A DNA stretch of 64,000 bases from Rhabdornis inornatus (taxonomy: Eukaryota; Chordata; Aves; Passeriformes; Rhabdornithidae). Location of the stretch: assembly GCA_013397075.1 (NCBI GenBank), contig VWZS01007625.1, forward strand, positions 62,458 to 126,457, read 5' to 3'. Under the pieces are notes generated by a model, which was not told the DNA's origin, did not search any database, and saw only the letters and a program-made list of their open reading frames with translations. Positions 13,950-26,600 of this stretch are shown piece by piece. The translations under genes and the position numbers were made by a program. Each line of letters begins with the position of its first letter. Position 1 is the first letter of the stretch.

Positions 13950-14378
13950 GGAAATGTGGAATATGGCAATATGGCAGTATGGAAATATGGAATATGGAAT
14001 ATGGAATATGGAATATGGAAATACGAACTAGGGAATATGAGATGTGGAGTGGGAAATATGAAATATGGACATGTGGAATGGGAAATATGGAATATGGAAA
14101 TATGGAATAGGGAATATGGAATGTGGAATGAGAAATATGGAATATGGAATATGGAATATGCAAATACGGACCGGGGAATATGGGATGTGGAATGGGAAAT
14201 AAGGAATATGGGAATATGGAAATATGGACTAGGGAATATGGAATGTGGAATAGGAAATATTGAATATGGAGCATGGAATATGGAATATGCAAAAGGAAAT
14301 AGGAAATATGGGATATGCAATATGCAATAGGAAATAGGAAACATGTAATGTAGAATAGGAAATATGGAATGTGGAATG
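13950..14378. repeat. GGAATAT-type satellite-like array
   Basis: About 430 bp are composed of variants of GGAATAT, GGAAATATGG and GGAATGTGG. A loose higher-order pattern is visible: a landmark resembling ACTAGGGAATATG recurs near 14027, 14108, 14170 and 14230, so a compound unit of roughly 60-80 bp has itself been duplicated. The array leaves long stop-free frames on both strands (about 124 codons on +, 171 and 134 on -) encoding Tyr-Gly-Ile-Trp-Asn-Met or Ile-Pro-Tyr-Ser-Ile-Phe-His repeats. These are by-products of the motif and not genes. The motif is related in composition to GGAAT pentamer satellites. Confidence 0.93.
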
Positions 14379-15556
14379 CATCTGGGCCACTGCAGGGACT
14401 GGAGGCTTCTCTCCACCTTTCTCATCAAGTTCTGGTCTCCACTACACAAAGAGATTGAGGAAGTGAATCCAAACCTTATGTTCCAAGACAGACAAAAATG
14501 AAAAAACTTTTGCCTTCCACCACTTTCTGATTGAATTTCAATTAGTTTTCAATCAAAAAAATGATCACATTGGCACTTAAGCAGAGCACACGTTGAAAAT
14601 TTGTGCCATTTCCTTTCAGTTGTAGCACAGGAGCGTTTCTGTTCCCCTGAGTTTAACAATATCTGTGTGTGTGTCCTCCCACTCTCAATGGGAAGAGAGC
14701 TGGGTTGGTGCAGGTTGTGTTTTGTTTCTCCAACTTCATGTTAGATCTGACAGGAGGAACAACTATCTATGTGTCAACCCATTGCAGACACTTCCTCCTT
14801 TCATCATCAGGCCCAGATGCTTTTCAATAGATTTCACTTCTCCTGCAGCTTTGATCTCCTTTACAAAAGGCAGACTGCTCCACTGTACAGAAAAAAAATC
14901 CTGGAAAAGAGCCTCTAAAATATTGTATCTTCCTTCTCTACTTTTATTTTTATGTTTCCTATTTTTTCTGTAGTTTGCCATAGGGTTCCTCATAAAATAT
15001 CTGACAAAAAGTCAACATTTTCAAATTAATTTCTCACACTGAAAAGTCCTTTTTCCTCAGACAACCCCATGGCACTAATAGCATCTTTTTATATATTCCT
15101 TCTTGTCTTCCCTTCCATCCATTAAATGTCTAGATCAAGGGTTCTTGGACTCAGCATGCACAATCTTATCATGCTGTTTTCTTAATTTAAATGCTTGTCT
15201 TCACTCCACAGAGTCTAATACTTCATCTGTTCATTGCAGGTCTCCTTAATTCATTGAGTTGATGAAACATTAGAAAAATATATATACTAATTATTCATGA
15301 GAGTCAGTTGTGTGTGTCCCTTGCCCCGATTCCAGCCCTGGAGAAATACAAACAGACAGTCTGGCTGATTAGTGCAAGCACAAAGAGAGATTCCTCTCTT
15401 CATCTCCCTGCATCAGAATAACTGTTTCACTTTTCACTGGGTCATATCCAAGTATTTGTTCACTTCTGCACTGGTGTCCCTGTGGCCACTGTCTCTTCCC
15501 CACTGCTCAGATGCTGAGCCACTGTTGTCACCCCAGGAAGCTACACAGTTTAGTTC
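14379..15556. other. Unannotated unique sequence
   Basis: AT-rich, with no gene, RNA or transposon recognised. Open frames are short and without family resemblance. Confidence 0.55.
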
Positions 15557-15731
15557 TGAGCCACAGTGACACTGCTGAGTCCTGAGCCACGGTGACACTG
15601 CTGAGACCTGAGCTGTGGTGACACTGCTGAGTCCTGAGCCACAGTGACACTGCTGAGTCCTGAGCCATGGTCACACTGCTGAGTCCTGAGCCATGGTCAC
15701 ACTGCTGAGTCCTGAGCTGTGGTCACACACC
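15557..15731. repeat. Minisatellite, about 6.7 units of 26 bp
   Basis: Units beginning TGAGCCACAGTGACACTGCT start at exactly 26-bp intervals (15557, 15583, 15609, 15635, 15661, 15687, 15713). Substitutions distinguish two subtypes: GTGACACTG in the first four units, and GTCACACTG in the last units. That gradient along the array suggests stepwise local expansion. The final unit is partial. Confidence 0.94.
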
Positions 15732-16717
15732 TTGCTCTGCCTGCTGAAAGCCTGGCGAGGGTGAGGTGACATCAGGGCACCTGATGGGATGGCAGTGGAG
15801 GAAAACAACTTCTTTTGGCCGATGTGCCTCCTTACTGAGCCCAAGCGAGCAGGAGTTCCTCTGAGTTACCCAGAATGGCTGGAGGCTCACAGAGAGGGAC
15901 ACAAACCCTGCCCAGGGCTGAGGAATGTCTCACACACAGCACGGACAGGAAGGGATGCCTTAGTGCCAGACTGGACCTGGCACAGCTCTGTGGACACCAT
16001 TTCTCCCACAGCCAGCTGTGGCAGAAGCAGTGGCCTCTAAGAGCAGGGGAGTCATCCTTGAGCTGCCCCAGATGTGCAGTACTGCCAAAAACTGGGAGTT
16101 GCCATCCCTTAAAATCTGCTGTCCTAAGGGGCATCCTATCACCCAAACACATACTGGCTTTGGCTTCAGGGACACCTTCAGTAGGTTAAAAACCACTGCC
16201 TCGGTCCCAGAATATGATGAGGAGATGGGAGAGCTGAGAAGGGACAGACAGCACCAAAGGTAATTCAGACCCAGAAACCCCCACAGTTTATCATCAAATT
16301 CCAGCACAGTTATATTCAAGGAAATTTCAGCAAAATCAGTGGAGCTAAATTTAACCCAGTCACGTTGCTGAGAGGTGCAACCTGAGGAATGTTTCTGAAG
16401 ATGGCTCTGGATGGGGTGACCTGTTTTCTGACATAACTGAGTGCACCATCAGATTGTAAGCCTGAATCACAGTTCCAGCAGAAATCAAAGGGAGTTCTGT
16501 CTTCAATGAAAGAATATTTCCCCCTCAAGCCTTCAGCAGTGCTTTGTAGATGAGACATCTGAGCAGCTGTTCAACTGCTGCAGCTCTGGTCATCAAACAG
16601 GTAACAAAGGAGGGGGCAGTTCTATGCTCTGATCCTTTTTATGGAAGAGCTCTGCAGTTCTGGGGTCTGCTGTGGAACAAAACACAAACTAAGTTATGAG
16701 CCATGCAACATCCCTCT
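15732..16717. other. Unannotated unique sequence
   Basis: Moderately GC-rich. Overlapping frames of 80-119 codons on both strands show no recognisable domain. No transposon was recognised. Confidence 0.55.
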
Positions 16718-17772
16718 GGGGAAGTGGCCTCATTTCCTCAGCAGAGGGAAAAGCAGAGGTAGCAGAGAAGAGCAGCATTCCTGGAGATTTCCAAGACTCT
16801 GCAGGAGATTCCGTTCCTGCCTTCAAAATTCCTCTTACCCCAGAACTGACTCCCGCAGTCCAGTCAGGCAACTTTGAACCTTAGTACTTGAAAATAGTCT
16901 ATCTTCCCCCCACATAAGGGACCATAGAAAACTTTACCTTAAGATAGAAATCTTTAAATCATTATGTATCAGAGCTCTTATCTCAGTGTTTTGTTCTTGA
17001 TGAAAAGATTTATTTCCAGCAGAAACACAGTTTAAAAATATATTCTTGCACTTCTAAAATATTTCATCCTTTTTTTTTTTCTTCTTTTTTCAGTAAAAGA
17101 TAACGACGTCAGTATAAGAAGCTAGATAGAAAAGAATTTCCTTTGTACTAAAATTTCTTTTATTGTTGCTTTGAATCCCCAGGTCAAGGTGTCAGGTTGC
17201 CCTTTACAGGCAGCCAGAGTCTCAAACAGCCACTTTGCAGGATTTGTAGTGATGTGTTCCCTCACCCTGCTGCCACGGTTTTTCTGGGATGGACACTCAT
17301 CAGGACCACTGCACACTACAGAGCTTCCCATGAATGGTAAAACCAGCCTCTCCAGTGAGGTTCCAGGCTGTTACTGAACACTATGTCATGTTTAAATAAG
17401 TCCTGTATTAAAGCAGTGAGAGGCTTTGGACTATTTCTAGACTTTGAGGTATTTTCATACTGCAGCTGCACTGTGAACACCTAATTAATATTTCTCTTCC
17501 GCTGCCACCTTCTCTCCTTTCTCCTCACCCTTTCCTGCTGCTGTAATTCCTTCTCAGCTGCTATCCCACCCAGCTCCCTCTGATTTGGAGCCACTCCCTG
17601 ACAGAGGCAAGCTTTAAAAGCAGGGGTTGTCTTTTTTTTCATCAAGAGAAATCACAGCTGCAAGTTTCACTGCCCACAGAGGCTTCTAACCGTGACTTTT
17701 TATTAGAAGTGCTAAATTGGGAGTAACAAAAACTCCCAATTTAATAGTTGAATAAAAAGAGGAAGCTAAAAG
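16718..17772. repeat. Identical 1,055-bp block, copy 1 (probable false duplication)
   Basis: This block is repeated after a single N with a constant offset of 1,056. Every stretch compared matches, including an 11-T run, an 8-T run and the frames within it. The left edge is preceded by unique sequence; the right edge runs to the N. A perfect hairpin (17713-17743) lies 29 bp before the N. The simplest reading is that this is the 3' end of one contig. The block holds no recognisable gene. Confidence 0.95.
17713..17743. repeat. Perfect 12-bp inverted repeat, 7-nt loop (copy 1)
   Basis: TAAATTGGGAGT is followed by a 7-base A-rich spacer and its exact reverse complement ACTCCCAATTTA. No T-run follows in terminator fashion, and the stem is too short for a microRNA precursor. 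It may have impeded sequencing or assembly near the contig end. Confidence 0.9.
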
Positions 17773-17773
17773 N
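17773..17773. other. Single-N assembly gap
   Basis: This is the only ambiguous base noticed in the window. It sits exactly between two identical 1,055-bp blocks, so it marks a scaffold join between overlapping contig ends and not a one-base uncertainty. Confidence 0.97.
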
Positions 17774-18828
17774 GGGGAAGTGGCCTCATTTCCTCAGCAG
17801 AGGGAAAAGCAGAGGTAGCAGAGAAGAGCAGCATTCCTGGAGATTTCCAAGACTCTGCAGGAGATTCCGTTCCTGCCTTCAAAATTCCTCTTACCCCAGA
17901 ACTGACTCCCGCAGTCCAGTCAGGCAACTTTGAACCTTAGTACTTGAAAATAGTCTATCTTCCCCCCACATAAGGGACCATAGAAAACTTTACCTTAAGA
18001 TAGAAATCTTTAAATCATTATGTATCAGAGCTCTTATCTCAGTGTTTTGTTCTTGATGAAAAGATTTATTTCCAGCAGAAACACAGTTTAAAAATATATT
18101 CTTGCACTTCTAAAATATTTCATCCTTTTTTTTTTTCTTCTTTTTTCAGTAAAAGATAACGACGTCAGTATAAGAAGCTAGATAGAAAAGAATTTCCTTT
18201 GTACTAAAATTTCTTTTATTGTTGCTTTGAATCCCCAGGTCAAGGTGTCAGGTTGCCCTTTACAGGCAGCCAGAGTCTCAAACAGCCACTTTGCAGGATT
18301 TGTAGTGATGTGTTCCCTCACCCTGCTGCCACGGTTTTTCTGGGATGGACACTCATCAGGACCACTGCACACTACAGAGCTTCCCATGAATGGTAAAACC
18401 AGCCTCTCCAGTGAGGTTCCAGGCTGTTACTGAACACTATGTCATGTTTAAATAAGTCCTGTATTAAAGCAGTGAGAGGCTTTGGACTATTTCTAGACTT
18501 TGAGGTATTTTCATACTGCAGCTGCACTGTGAACACCTAATTAATATTTCTCTTCCGCTGCCACCTTCTCTCCTTTCTCCTCACCCTTTCCTGCTGCTGT
18601 AATTCCTTCTCAGCTGCTATCCCACCCAGCTCCCTCTGATTTGGAGCCACTCCCTGACAGAGGCAAGCTTTAAAAGCAGGGGTTGTCTTTTTTTTCATCA
18701 AGAGAAATCACAGCTGCAAGTTTCACTGCCCACAGAGGCTTCTAACCGTGACTTTTTATTAGAAGTGCTAAATTGGGAGTAACAAAAACTCCCAATTTAA
18801 TAGTTGAATAAAAAGAGGAAGCTAAAAG
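17774..18828. repeat. Identical 1,055-bp block, copy 2 (probable false duplication)
   Basis: This repeats 16718-17772 and then continues into unique sequence at 18829. Its left edge is the N; read as a contig start, it overlaps the previous contig by the full 1,055 bp. If so, the true locus holds one copy and the window is 1,056 bp too long. A genuine recent tandem duplication is possible but would not explain the N at the junction. Confidence 0.95.
18769..18799. repeat. Perfect 12-bp inverted repeat (copy 2)
   Basis: Second occurrence of the TAAATTGGGAGT / ACTCCCAATTTA hairpin, 1,056 bp downstream of the first, as expected from the duplicated block. Confidence 0.9.
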
Positions 18829-19486
18829 CCAGCATGGCTGTGGAGGAGCAGCAGTGAGCCTGGAGGTGCCAGATATTTGGGTTTTAAATGGCTCGGCTTT
18901 CTCCTGTGTTTCATGGCTTTACAGCAAGGCTCCCCAGCCAGCTGCTCTGGTTTTGTTCATGAGCTCTGCACCCAGACAAACACTGAGCTACCCTTCTGTG
19001 ACTACACAGGGCTGGCTTTGGCACAGCAATGGGGAGGAAAGAGTCCTGGCCAGGATTTTCCAAAGCATTCTGCAGGCAGACCTGGGGCCAGGCTCTTTGA
19101 AACAGCAAAGGATTTAGCTGCAAACAGGGGTATCTGTCTCTTTGTAGCAGAAATGTTTCAAATCTGACTCATTTGTTGTAAGAAATTTGGGGTTTTTTTC
19201 CAGAAACAAGGTGGGCTTCCAAAGTTGGTTTTGAGCAGCAAGGGGTAACCGTGAAAATTCAATGAGTGCAACTGGAAGCTTCTGCCCGAGTAGCCAAAAG
19301 CAATCCTGATGTCACCAATGTCACATAAAAACGCCACACTACCAGACCCCACTATTGCCAGACCTTCCCAGAGAACTCCCTGATAAACTGTGCTTCCATT
19401 ATTCTGTAACACCAGAAATAGTACAGAAGTTGAGTTTTATTTCCAAAGTCAGAATTCAAACTGGACTAGAACCAGTAATCCCAGCA
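18829..19486. other. Unannotated unique sequence
   Basis: Two overlapping + strand frames (87 and 96 codons, 18854-19167) read the same GC-richer stretch in different phases. Neither shows a recognisable domain. Confidence 0.55.
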
Positions 19487-19643
19487 TAAAAACCAAACCA
19501 AACAAACAAACAAAACCCCAAACCAACAAACACAAACCAAAAAGCCACAAACATAAACCAAGTACCAAAAACCCACAAAAAACCCAACAGCCCCAAACCG
19601 AACCAAACCACAAAAAAAAAAAACCAGCTTAAAAAAAACACCC
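19487..19643. repeat. A/C-rich low-complexity tract (AAACC, CAAA units)
   Basis: About 157 bp of the + strand carry almost only A and C in variants of AAACC, ACAAAC and CAAAAACC. It resembles the eroded A-rich tracts at 11683 and 37120. Frames on the minus strand here are Phe/Val/Trp/Gly-rich artefacts. Confidence 0.85.
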
Positions 19644-20590
19644 TTCAACCCCTTCCTTCCTTTTTTTTTTTAATAAAGCTCATGAGTCAGCTTTGTGGTC
19701 CATGTAAGCACTAATATTGCAAGCATTAAACAACAATGTAAACGTAATTTTTGAGGAGATTTGGTTTTGTCAGAAGTCACAGCTACACATGCTAACTTCA
19801 GAAGAATTAGCAAAAGCCCAAGGAAAACCTAATCTAAATGACAAAACAAGTTTCTATATAAAATGAACAGACAACTCAGCAACATTTGTCTAAATAAGAA
19901 CAATTCATCTCTTATTCTTGGGAATAAAGGAAGGGCAGGCTTTAGCTGGATTGTGCCAGCTGTCCCTGTCAGTATTAGAGAGTGCTCTCAGTACACAATC
20001 TCTGCTTAGAAAAGATGCTTTAAATGTTACTTTTAATTATTTCCATATGCTAAAGCCAGGCTTTCTAGATTCACAGTTGCTGTTCCTCACGCTGTAAGCT
20101 CTAACTGGGGTTTTCAACCTTCCAAAGGCCTGGATGAAGCAGCCCTAAAATGTTCTCCTGGGAATTGTACAGGTCTATTATCTGACTCTGTTAAAAAGTG
20201 CTGATTGCTGTGGGAGTACACAGAAGTTAGCAGGCAGGAATTACTCCGAGCTCCCTGGCAGGTGAAGCACCATCAGCACATCCAAACAACAATCCCTGCT
20301 GGATGCCACCAGACACTTACAGGAAACTGCCAGGGAGGAGGGGATTTTGAGGAAAACCAAACCAAGTGCACAGAGCCCCGAGCGCCAGGGAGATCTGAGA
20401 GCAGAGGCACCAAAGGATGCACAGCCTCAGCTCTGCTGCTGCCAGTTAGCAAATTCCCCTTCAGGGAAGAGCAGCTGGGCTGTGGTTACTGCCCCAGGCA
20501 CACTTTGTGCTGGAATTGTCAGAATCCTGCACGCCTCTTTTCCCAGAACTACCCAAAGATCCAAGGATGTGTGTGCATGTATGTGTGACT
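19644..20590. other. Unannotated unique sequence
   Basis: No gene or transposon recognised. A GC-richer patch at about 20205-20570 contains a 127-codon frame with no family resemblance. Confidence 0.55.
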
Positions 20591-20652
20591 AAATATATAT
20601 ATATATATATATATATTTGTGTGTGGGTATAAATATATATATATGTATATTT
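20591..20652. repeat. Compound (TA)n / (TG)n microsatellite
   Basis: About 12 uninterrupted AT dinucleotides, then a short TGTGTG segment, then a second run of TA units ending in TATGTATAT. Probably length-polymorphic. Confidence 0.93.
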
Positions 20653-23600
20653 CTGTCACCTGATTCTTCCACACAAGAACACTCCCATCCAACCCCACTC
20701 TGAAAGCATTTGTTTCACCCATTTTAGTATTTGTCACTTGAGAAGTTTCTCTTCCCTCCTCTTCTAGCAACTGCTCAGAACCCATGTCAGTCCCCAGTCT
20801 TGGGAATCCTCTCTTGGGTGGCATCTCCTTCCAAAACCTGCCACCTGCATTAGCAATTCCTGTCAAAACAGAGCAGGACCAACTGCTGCAATGAAAGAGA
20901 GAGCCCACATGGAAATTAGGGGCTTATAGCTATTGAAAGAAGAAAATGGAATCAGTAACACTCTTGTATTTGTTCCACCAAGTTCCTTTCAAATCCATGT
21001 AAAAGGGTATTACCCTCTTGCTTCTGAATTTTGTAAACCCGATTTCTGAAAAGACTACAGTTGTTAAAGTTATTTTGCACAAATTCCCTAGAAACAGATA
21101 TTTGATGTGTTCCAAGAAATTCTGGCATCTCTCTTTTGATGGGTTTTGGTGTTCTTTGCTTGCTTCTGGGAAATCTTTGCATAAAGACTTTGGATTAGAG
21201 GACAAAGTTTTTTGATAGCACAAAGGATAAAAGTTCTGTTTCAGTAGTAAATGAATAAAAACAGCTAGGGATTATATAAAGAAATATTACTTTGTTGAAA
21301 CAGATTCTTACTAAACTTTCATGAAAATTTTATCAGAACAGGCTTCTGAGGTTCATGATTCAATCCAAACATGCAGAATTAGAAGCTGTGCTGTGATCTC
21401 TGAATGACCAACTTAACCTTAGATTTATAGGCAATGAGAAAGCTCCCAAGGAACACAAAATCCATAATCCCTGGGTGAAGACACTCCCTGTGGCCCAGGC
21501 TCTGAGGGTCTGGCCCTGGTTCTCCTTCAATGGGACAATGGGAACCTTCCAGACTGCAAGAGCTCTCTGCTTAAAACAGGAATGGCAGCCTCATCTTCAG
21601 TGTTTTAGAGCTTTTCCCTTGCACCACATAATAGAAAACACTTTCAAGTTGAAATTTAGTTTCAAACAGAAGTGAAGATTTTTTTAAATATCTAAAATGT
21701 TTTCTGAAGTATTTTTTTGTGATTTCTAAAGCTGGTCAGTTCTTCCACCAGTCTTGTCCATAGACTCATATACTACATACCCAGGCTCCATTCCTCAATT
21801 CTCCTCATTCTCATGATGATTTCCCAGCTCTCAGTTTCTCATGCAGCCTGGCCTGACTCCCAAAAGGGTTGTTTCCTACTCTATCACATTTTACAAAGCT
21901 TTCTCCACAGCCTGCAGTAAAAAGGACAACTGCTGGATTTCAATCTGTAAAATTTTGCAATCCTGGGAAGACTATTTAATTGATTTGTGGTCATGGAGAA
22001 GATGCCAGGTGGATCTTTCTGGAAGCGAAAAATTTCCTGGTGCTGCAAAAATGTAAAAGATGGAAACACCAGGGGCTGGTAATTCCACATCAATAAATTC
22101 CAAGATCATCTAGAAGCAACAGCAGATAATTAAAGAGCATAATTGTACCACTGGCAGCCTGATCTCAAACATTCCATCTTAAAACTGTTGAAATTCAAAG
22201 AAGAATGAAAAAAATCTGCTTTTTAAAATCCTTCTGTCAAGGAATTTTTAAGGTCCAGTCACAAGCTTTCCAAAAGGCCTGATTTTCCACCTCTGATCTC
22301 CTCTGGTATTTACATCTTGGGAATTTTATTTATACACAGCTCTCCCTACTCCTTTCCCCAGAGGAGTGCCTAGTATTTAAAACATGCATTAAAGGGCTGC
22401 TGATACGATGCTAAATCTATTCCTGTCCTTGTAAATACTGCTTTGCTCAGGGGAGCTGAAGCGCTTTGGAATCCAACTTGATTCGACATTCCTATTTCGG
22501 AACAAGAATTGCCAAATGCCAGGCATAGCATGTGAGCAGAGCAGGAGCTCCCTCCCAGTATGGGACTGGAGAGGATTCTCTGGGAATTGTCCTTTGGGAA
22601 CAATCCCTGCTGTTACCTCTGCCTCACAAATACCAACAGCTGGGAGAGTGAAAGGCAGCACAAAGTGCTCCTGGAGGGGGAGAGACCCCTCGCTCCTCCC
22701 AGAGCATCTCCAGGGCCTTGCACAGCAAGCAGGATTCAGAGCAGTAGCTCAGTAACAAAGGTGGATGTATTTTATGGAAATGTTAATCCTTCCATTGTGC
22801 CAAGAGCAAGGAAACTTCTGATTCTGATCATTCTCTTCCTTTTGTGCCTTGTGGCACCTGCCAAAGAGCAGGTGAGCTCTGAGTGAGCTCTGAGTGAGCT
22901 CCCCAAGCTCCTTGGCTTTCACAGCTACCTCGACACTTCCTCCAGGCTGCTCCCCATAGGAGATTATCAGACTCAAAGCCTCTACTGGCTCACTCTTCCC
23001 CTCAGAGTTTTCCAAACTGGTTTTCCATCTGCTCCTACATATTTTTCTGAACATTCCCATTCATACTAAATATTGCCAGACACAAGGCAGTATTTTAAAT
23101 GAAACAGCATGTGTAAATGCATGCACGTATATTTTTAGCAGACTGCTTCTGTTTTTCCATGTAAATAACCAAGCAAAACAAAATTCAGGAAGAAAATTTA
23201 AATGCTGTTAATTGATTAAATAGAAACAGAATGTAATAACAGAAAAAGCTAATAGTGCTCTGAGAATGATCTTGAGAAATTAAAGAAAAGGTCTAAAATA
23301 TACAGGTGCAAGTCAGTAAGGATAAATGCAAACACTGCAGTGAGGACTAATCCCCTCCAAAACCAACAAGGAACCCCAACAACAACAAAGATACAAGAAA
23401 AATCCCCACAAAACATGATGGAGGGAAAATGCAAGAAGCAGCAATTTTCCAGATAAGGATACCATTGTTTGGTAGATGACAAATTGAAATCAGCATAATC
23501 AGATCACTGTTCCTCCATACCAAACTAACATAAAGTGACATCACAATACAGAAGTCATTCCTGTGTCCAGCCTGGCAGTGGCTCTGTTGGAATGGATCAT

Positions 23601-26600
23601 CTGAGCACTGCACTGAAGGTTCACATCCACCACAGACTGCCTCTAGGAGAGCAAGAACAACGACCCGAAACCCAACACGATGCCACAGAATCATAATTCT
23701 ATTGAAATTCCTGAGGAGAGGACTGAAATTGGCTTGTGTGTTCTTTAAAAACTCTTATTTCTGTGGTTCTGAGTCTAAATCTGTATGTACACAATACAGA
23801 GGGGAAGAGAAGGAGTTAATAAATTGTTTATGCTCTGTGGGCAAAAGAAAAAGTAATGGGCTCAGCATTCAGCAGGAGAGATTTGGGCAAGGCACTAAGA
23901 AAACTCGTGTGGTGAGGACAGTGGAGAGCTGTGATACATTGCTTTAGCACTGAAGGCTTTTGGAGAACACATTACAGGAACATCTATCAGGAAAAGCTTG
24001 GTGGAAGTTATCTTGCCTTGTGAAAAAGTATAAACTAGATGGTGTCTTGGGGTTTTTTCAAGACAAACCTTCCCCATAATTTAATATGATGTTTTCCAAA
24101 GCTGTCTATTTGTCTGCAAATTTCACCATTTACTCCCCTCTGGGTTAGTCAGATCCATTTGTATTTTCTTCTTCACTTAAATCCTCCCTCAAAGTCCCAT
24201 GCCATGGTCACCTGTCTTTGTGGCTGACTAGAAGCTGTCTGGACACTGTAAATATTTGCCCTGCTCCAAGACAGAGCCCAGCACCTTCACAGGAATCCCA
24301 GCCTTGCAGCACACGGGGAAGGAGCTGTGACTGGAAAACCAATCAGATGGAAACCTTCCACTGAGACTGGATGCTGCACTTGTTTCCTTGGAGTGTTAGC
24401 ACAGCCATAACTCACAGCTGTGTTCATGGAGCTGTGGAAAGCTTCCCCACTGCTCGCAGGCTTTCATTACAGAACTGCAACCACACGAGATTAATCAAAT
24501 GTTTCAGCAGCCCAGAATGGTTTACTATTAAGATCTTCTAATTAAATCTGGAGGGGGGGAAAATGGATAAAGGAAAATATTATTTTAGGTAGGAATTAAC
24601 CAAAATGTGACCTGATGTGTAAACACTTTAACCACCAGAACCTGTGTTTTATTAGCAAAACATATTAGAAATAGGCTTGAACTAGAAACTGGAACACAAA
24701 CATCCAATCTGAGAGAAGCTGGCATATAAAACTGAACCTGTATTTTCATTTCACAGTTGAAGCCCCTCTGCATTATATCAAGCTATGGGCAAAATATACA
24801 GACGGCCAATTTTCCTACTTATAGCCCAACCAACCAAACAATCCATATATTTTAAATCACATTTTTCTAGCTACTCTCTTTCTTCCACATTATTCGTTTT
24901 CCTCCAGATTTTCTGAGCAACTTCCACTGGGACAGTTTTCAGGCCTTACACTTTGATTTGTATTTTCCCCAGTCAATACAGACCCTCTCTAAGAAGCTAG
25001 GCACCCACAATGCCAACTTGGCCATTCATTTACTGAGGGAACTGGAGGAACCTCAGCTCTCAGCTCACCTTCCCAATGTACCCAGTGAAAGAGCTAACTC
25101 TGAATGCAGAACCTCCTGAGACTGCCAGCTTTCACTGCCATACAAATAACCCACAACAGCCCAGATCCAGCACTCATGCACTCCTGCAGGAGGAGGCTGG
25201 AGTCATAAATTCTCTCCACTTCTGCTCAGTAAGTTTGCTTGACTGTTCTCTGTCTCACATATCACATGCTGTCTGCTGGATTCAAGGGCATTTTCCAAGT
25301 GGACATTTTTAAGTGGGCCAAGGAACTCTTGGACAACATGATAAAGCTGAATTAATCAACTGCACAGTAACATTCAGAGAGCATGAGGTTTTGGGGTATT
25401 CTAAACATTACTATAAGGAAGCATATTTAGAACAAATAAAGGTATAAATGATATCCCAAATTCCAAGCCTGGGTTTTTTTTGTTCTAATCCAGAGAATTA
25501 GCATGGTTACTGTACATGAATTTTGGAATTAACTGACAGAGGGAAAATTATGAATCTCCTGTTATAAAGTGCATTTCAGCCACATGTGTAACTTCTGCTC
25601 TGAGGAGTTGGGGATGTGCAGAAGAATCCAGTGAGGGCAGTCTGGGCTCGTGGTGTTGGGGCACAAGGGGATACAAATTCACAGGGTCCTTCAGAATAAT
25701 TCAACAGTGCCAGGAATTATATTGGACACATTACTGACTGTAGGATTTGTGCTTTACAGGCTGCACTGTGACACCAGGGCACTCAGTTGTGCTTCTGTCC
25801 TTGTGGCCAACTAAAGTGTTTTCAGACACCTGCACTTCTCTGCCCAGGGAGGTCTCTCACAAAAATCCAAGTGACCTCCTAAACTTCACCCAAATTCAGT
25901 TTTCAGGGCAAAGAACACCTTGGCCAATCTGTGGAATGAGGGTGTGGCTTCCCCATATCCAAGTGCCAGGCAGGGATTCCCTCAGAATGTGAAACAAATC
26001 CCTGAAACCTTGGCCAAGCCTTGCTGTGCAGGCGAAGGCAGGGACTTCCCTCCCTGGCAGGACATACAAGCTGTACTTGTCTGGTTCTTTGTCTCTACCA
26101 GCTTTTCAGGGGAGAGCTGGCATTTTAGAAATAAAAATAAAACCTATTCATCTTCTACCAGAGTTATTCAATGGTCTTTTAAAACAAATTTCAGTGAGAC
26201 TTATTGCAATTTAATTTCATTATTTACCTTAAAAAGTCCAAAGCTGCAGTAGTTCTTAGTACCACAACAGTATTCCATCATAGTCATAACTGTGTATTTT
26301 CCAATAACTGATTGTGATTGGCTATTTTTGGCTTTTTTCTAAAAAATTAATTAGTTAATTAAAAAACCAAACAAACATAATGTTTACATAATTCTCAGAT
26401 TCTAGGAGGGAAAAGCATTCAGAGTGAGCAGAGGGAAATTCAAATCATGAAAAGAGTTCACAACCCACAGAACTAACATAAGTTCTGGGAGACTGGATCA
26501 AGTGATTCTCTCTTAAACAGAGACATCAAATCAATCTTGGCATTTCTGCTGCAAACATCTAATTCTACTCTCATGAAACAACTAATCAGATTTAAAAGGC

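Noticed and set aside
13888..14449. Long frames on both strands (up to 171 codons)
   Set aside because: They are direct readings of the GGAATAT array; stop codons are absent because the motif lacks them.
17713..17743. microRNA precursor or terminator hairpin
   Set aside because: The 12-bp stem is too short for a pre-miRNA, and bacterial-type terminators do not apply to this genome.
16718..18828. Genuine recent segmental duplication
   Set aside because: Apparently complete identity including homopolymers and an N exactly at the junction favour an unmerged contig overlap.
23680..23700. CR1 terminal octamer-like CACAGAATCATAATTCT
   Set aside because: Only the octamer-like string is present; the adjacent sequence lacks any CR1 tail similarity.
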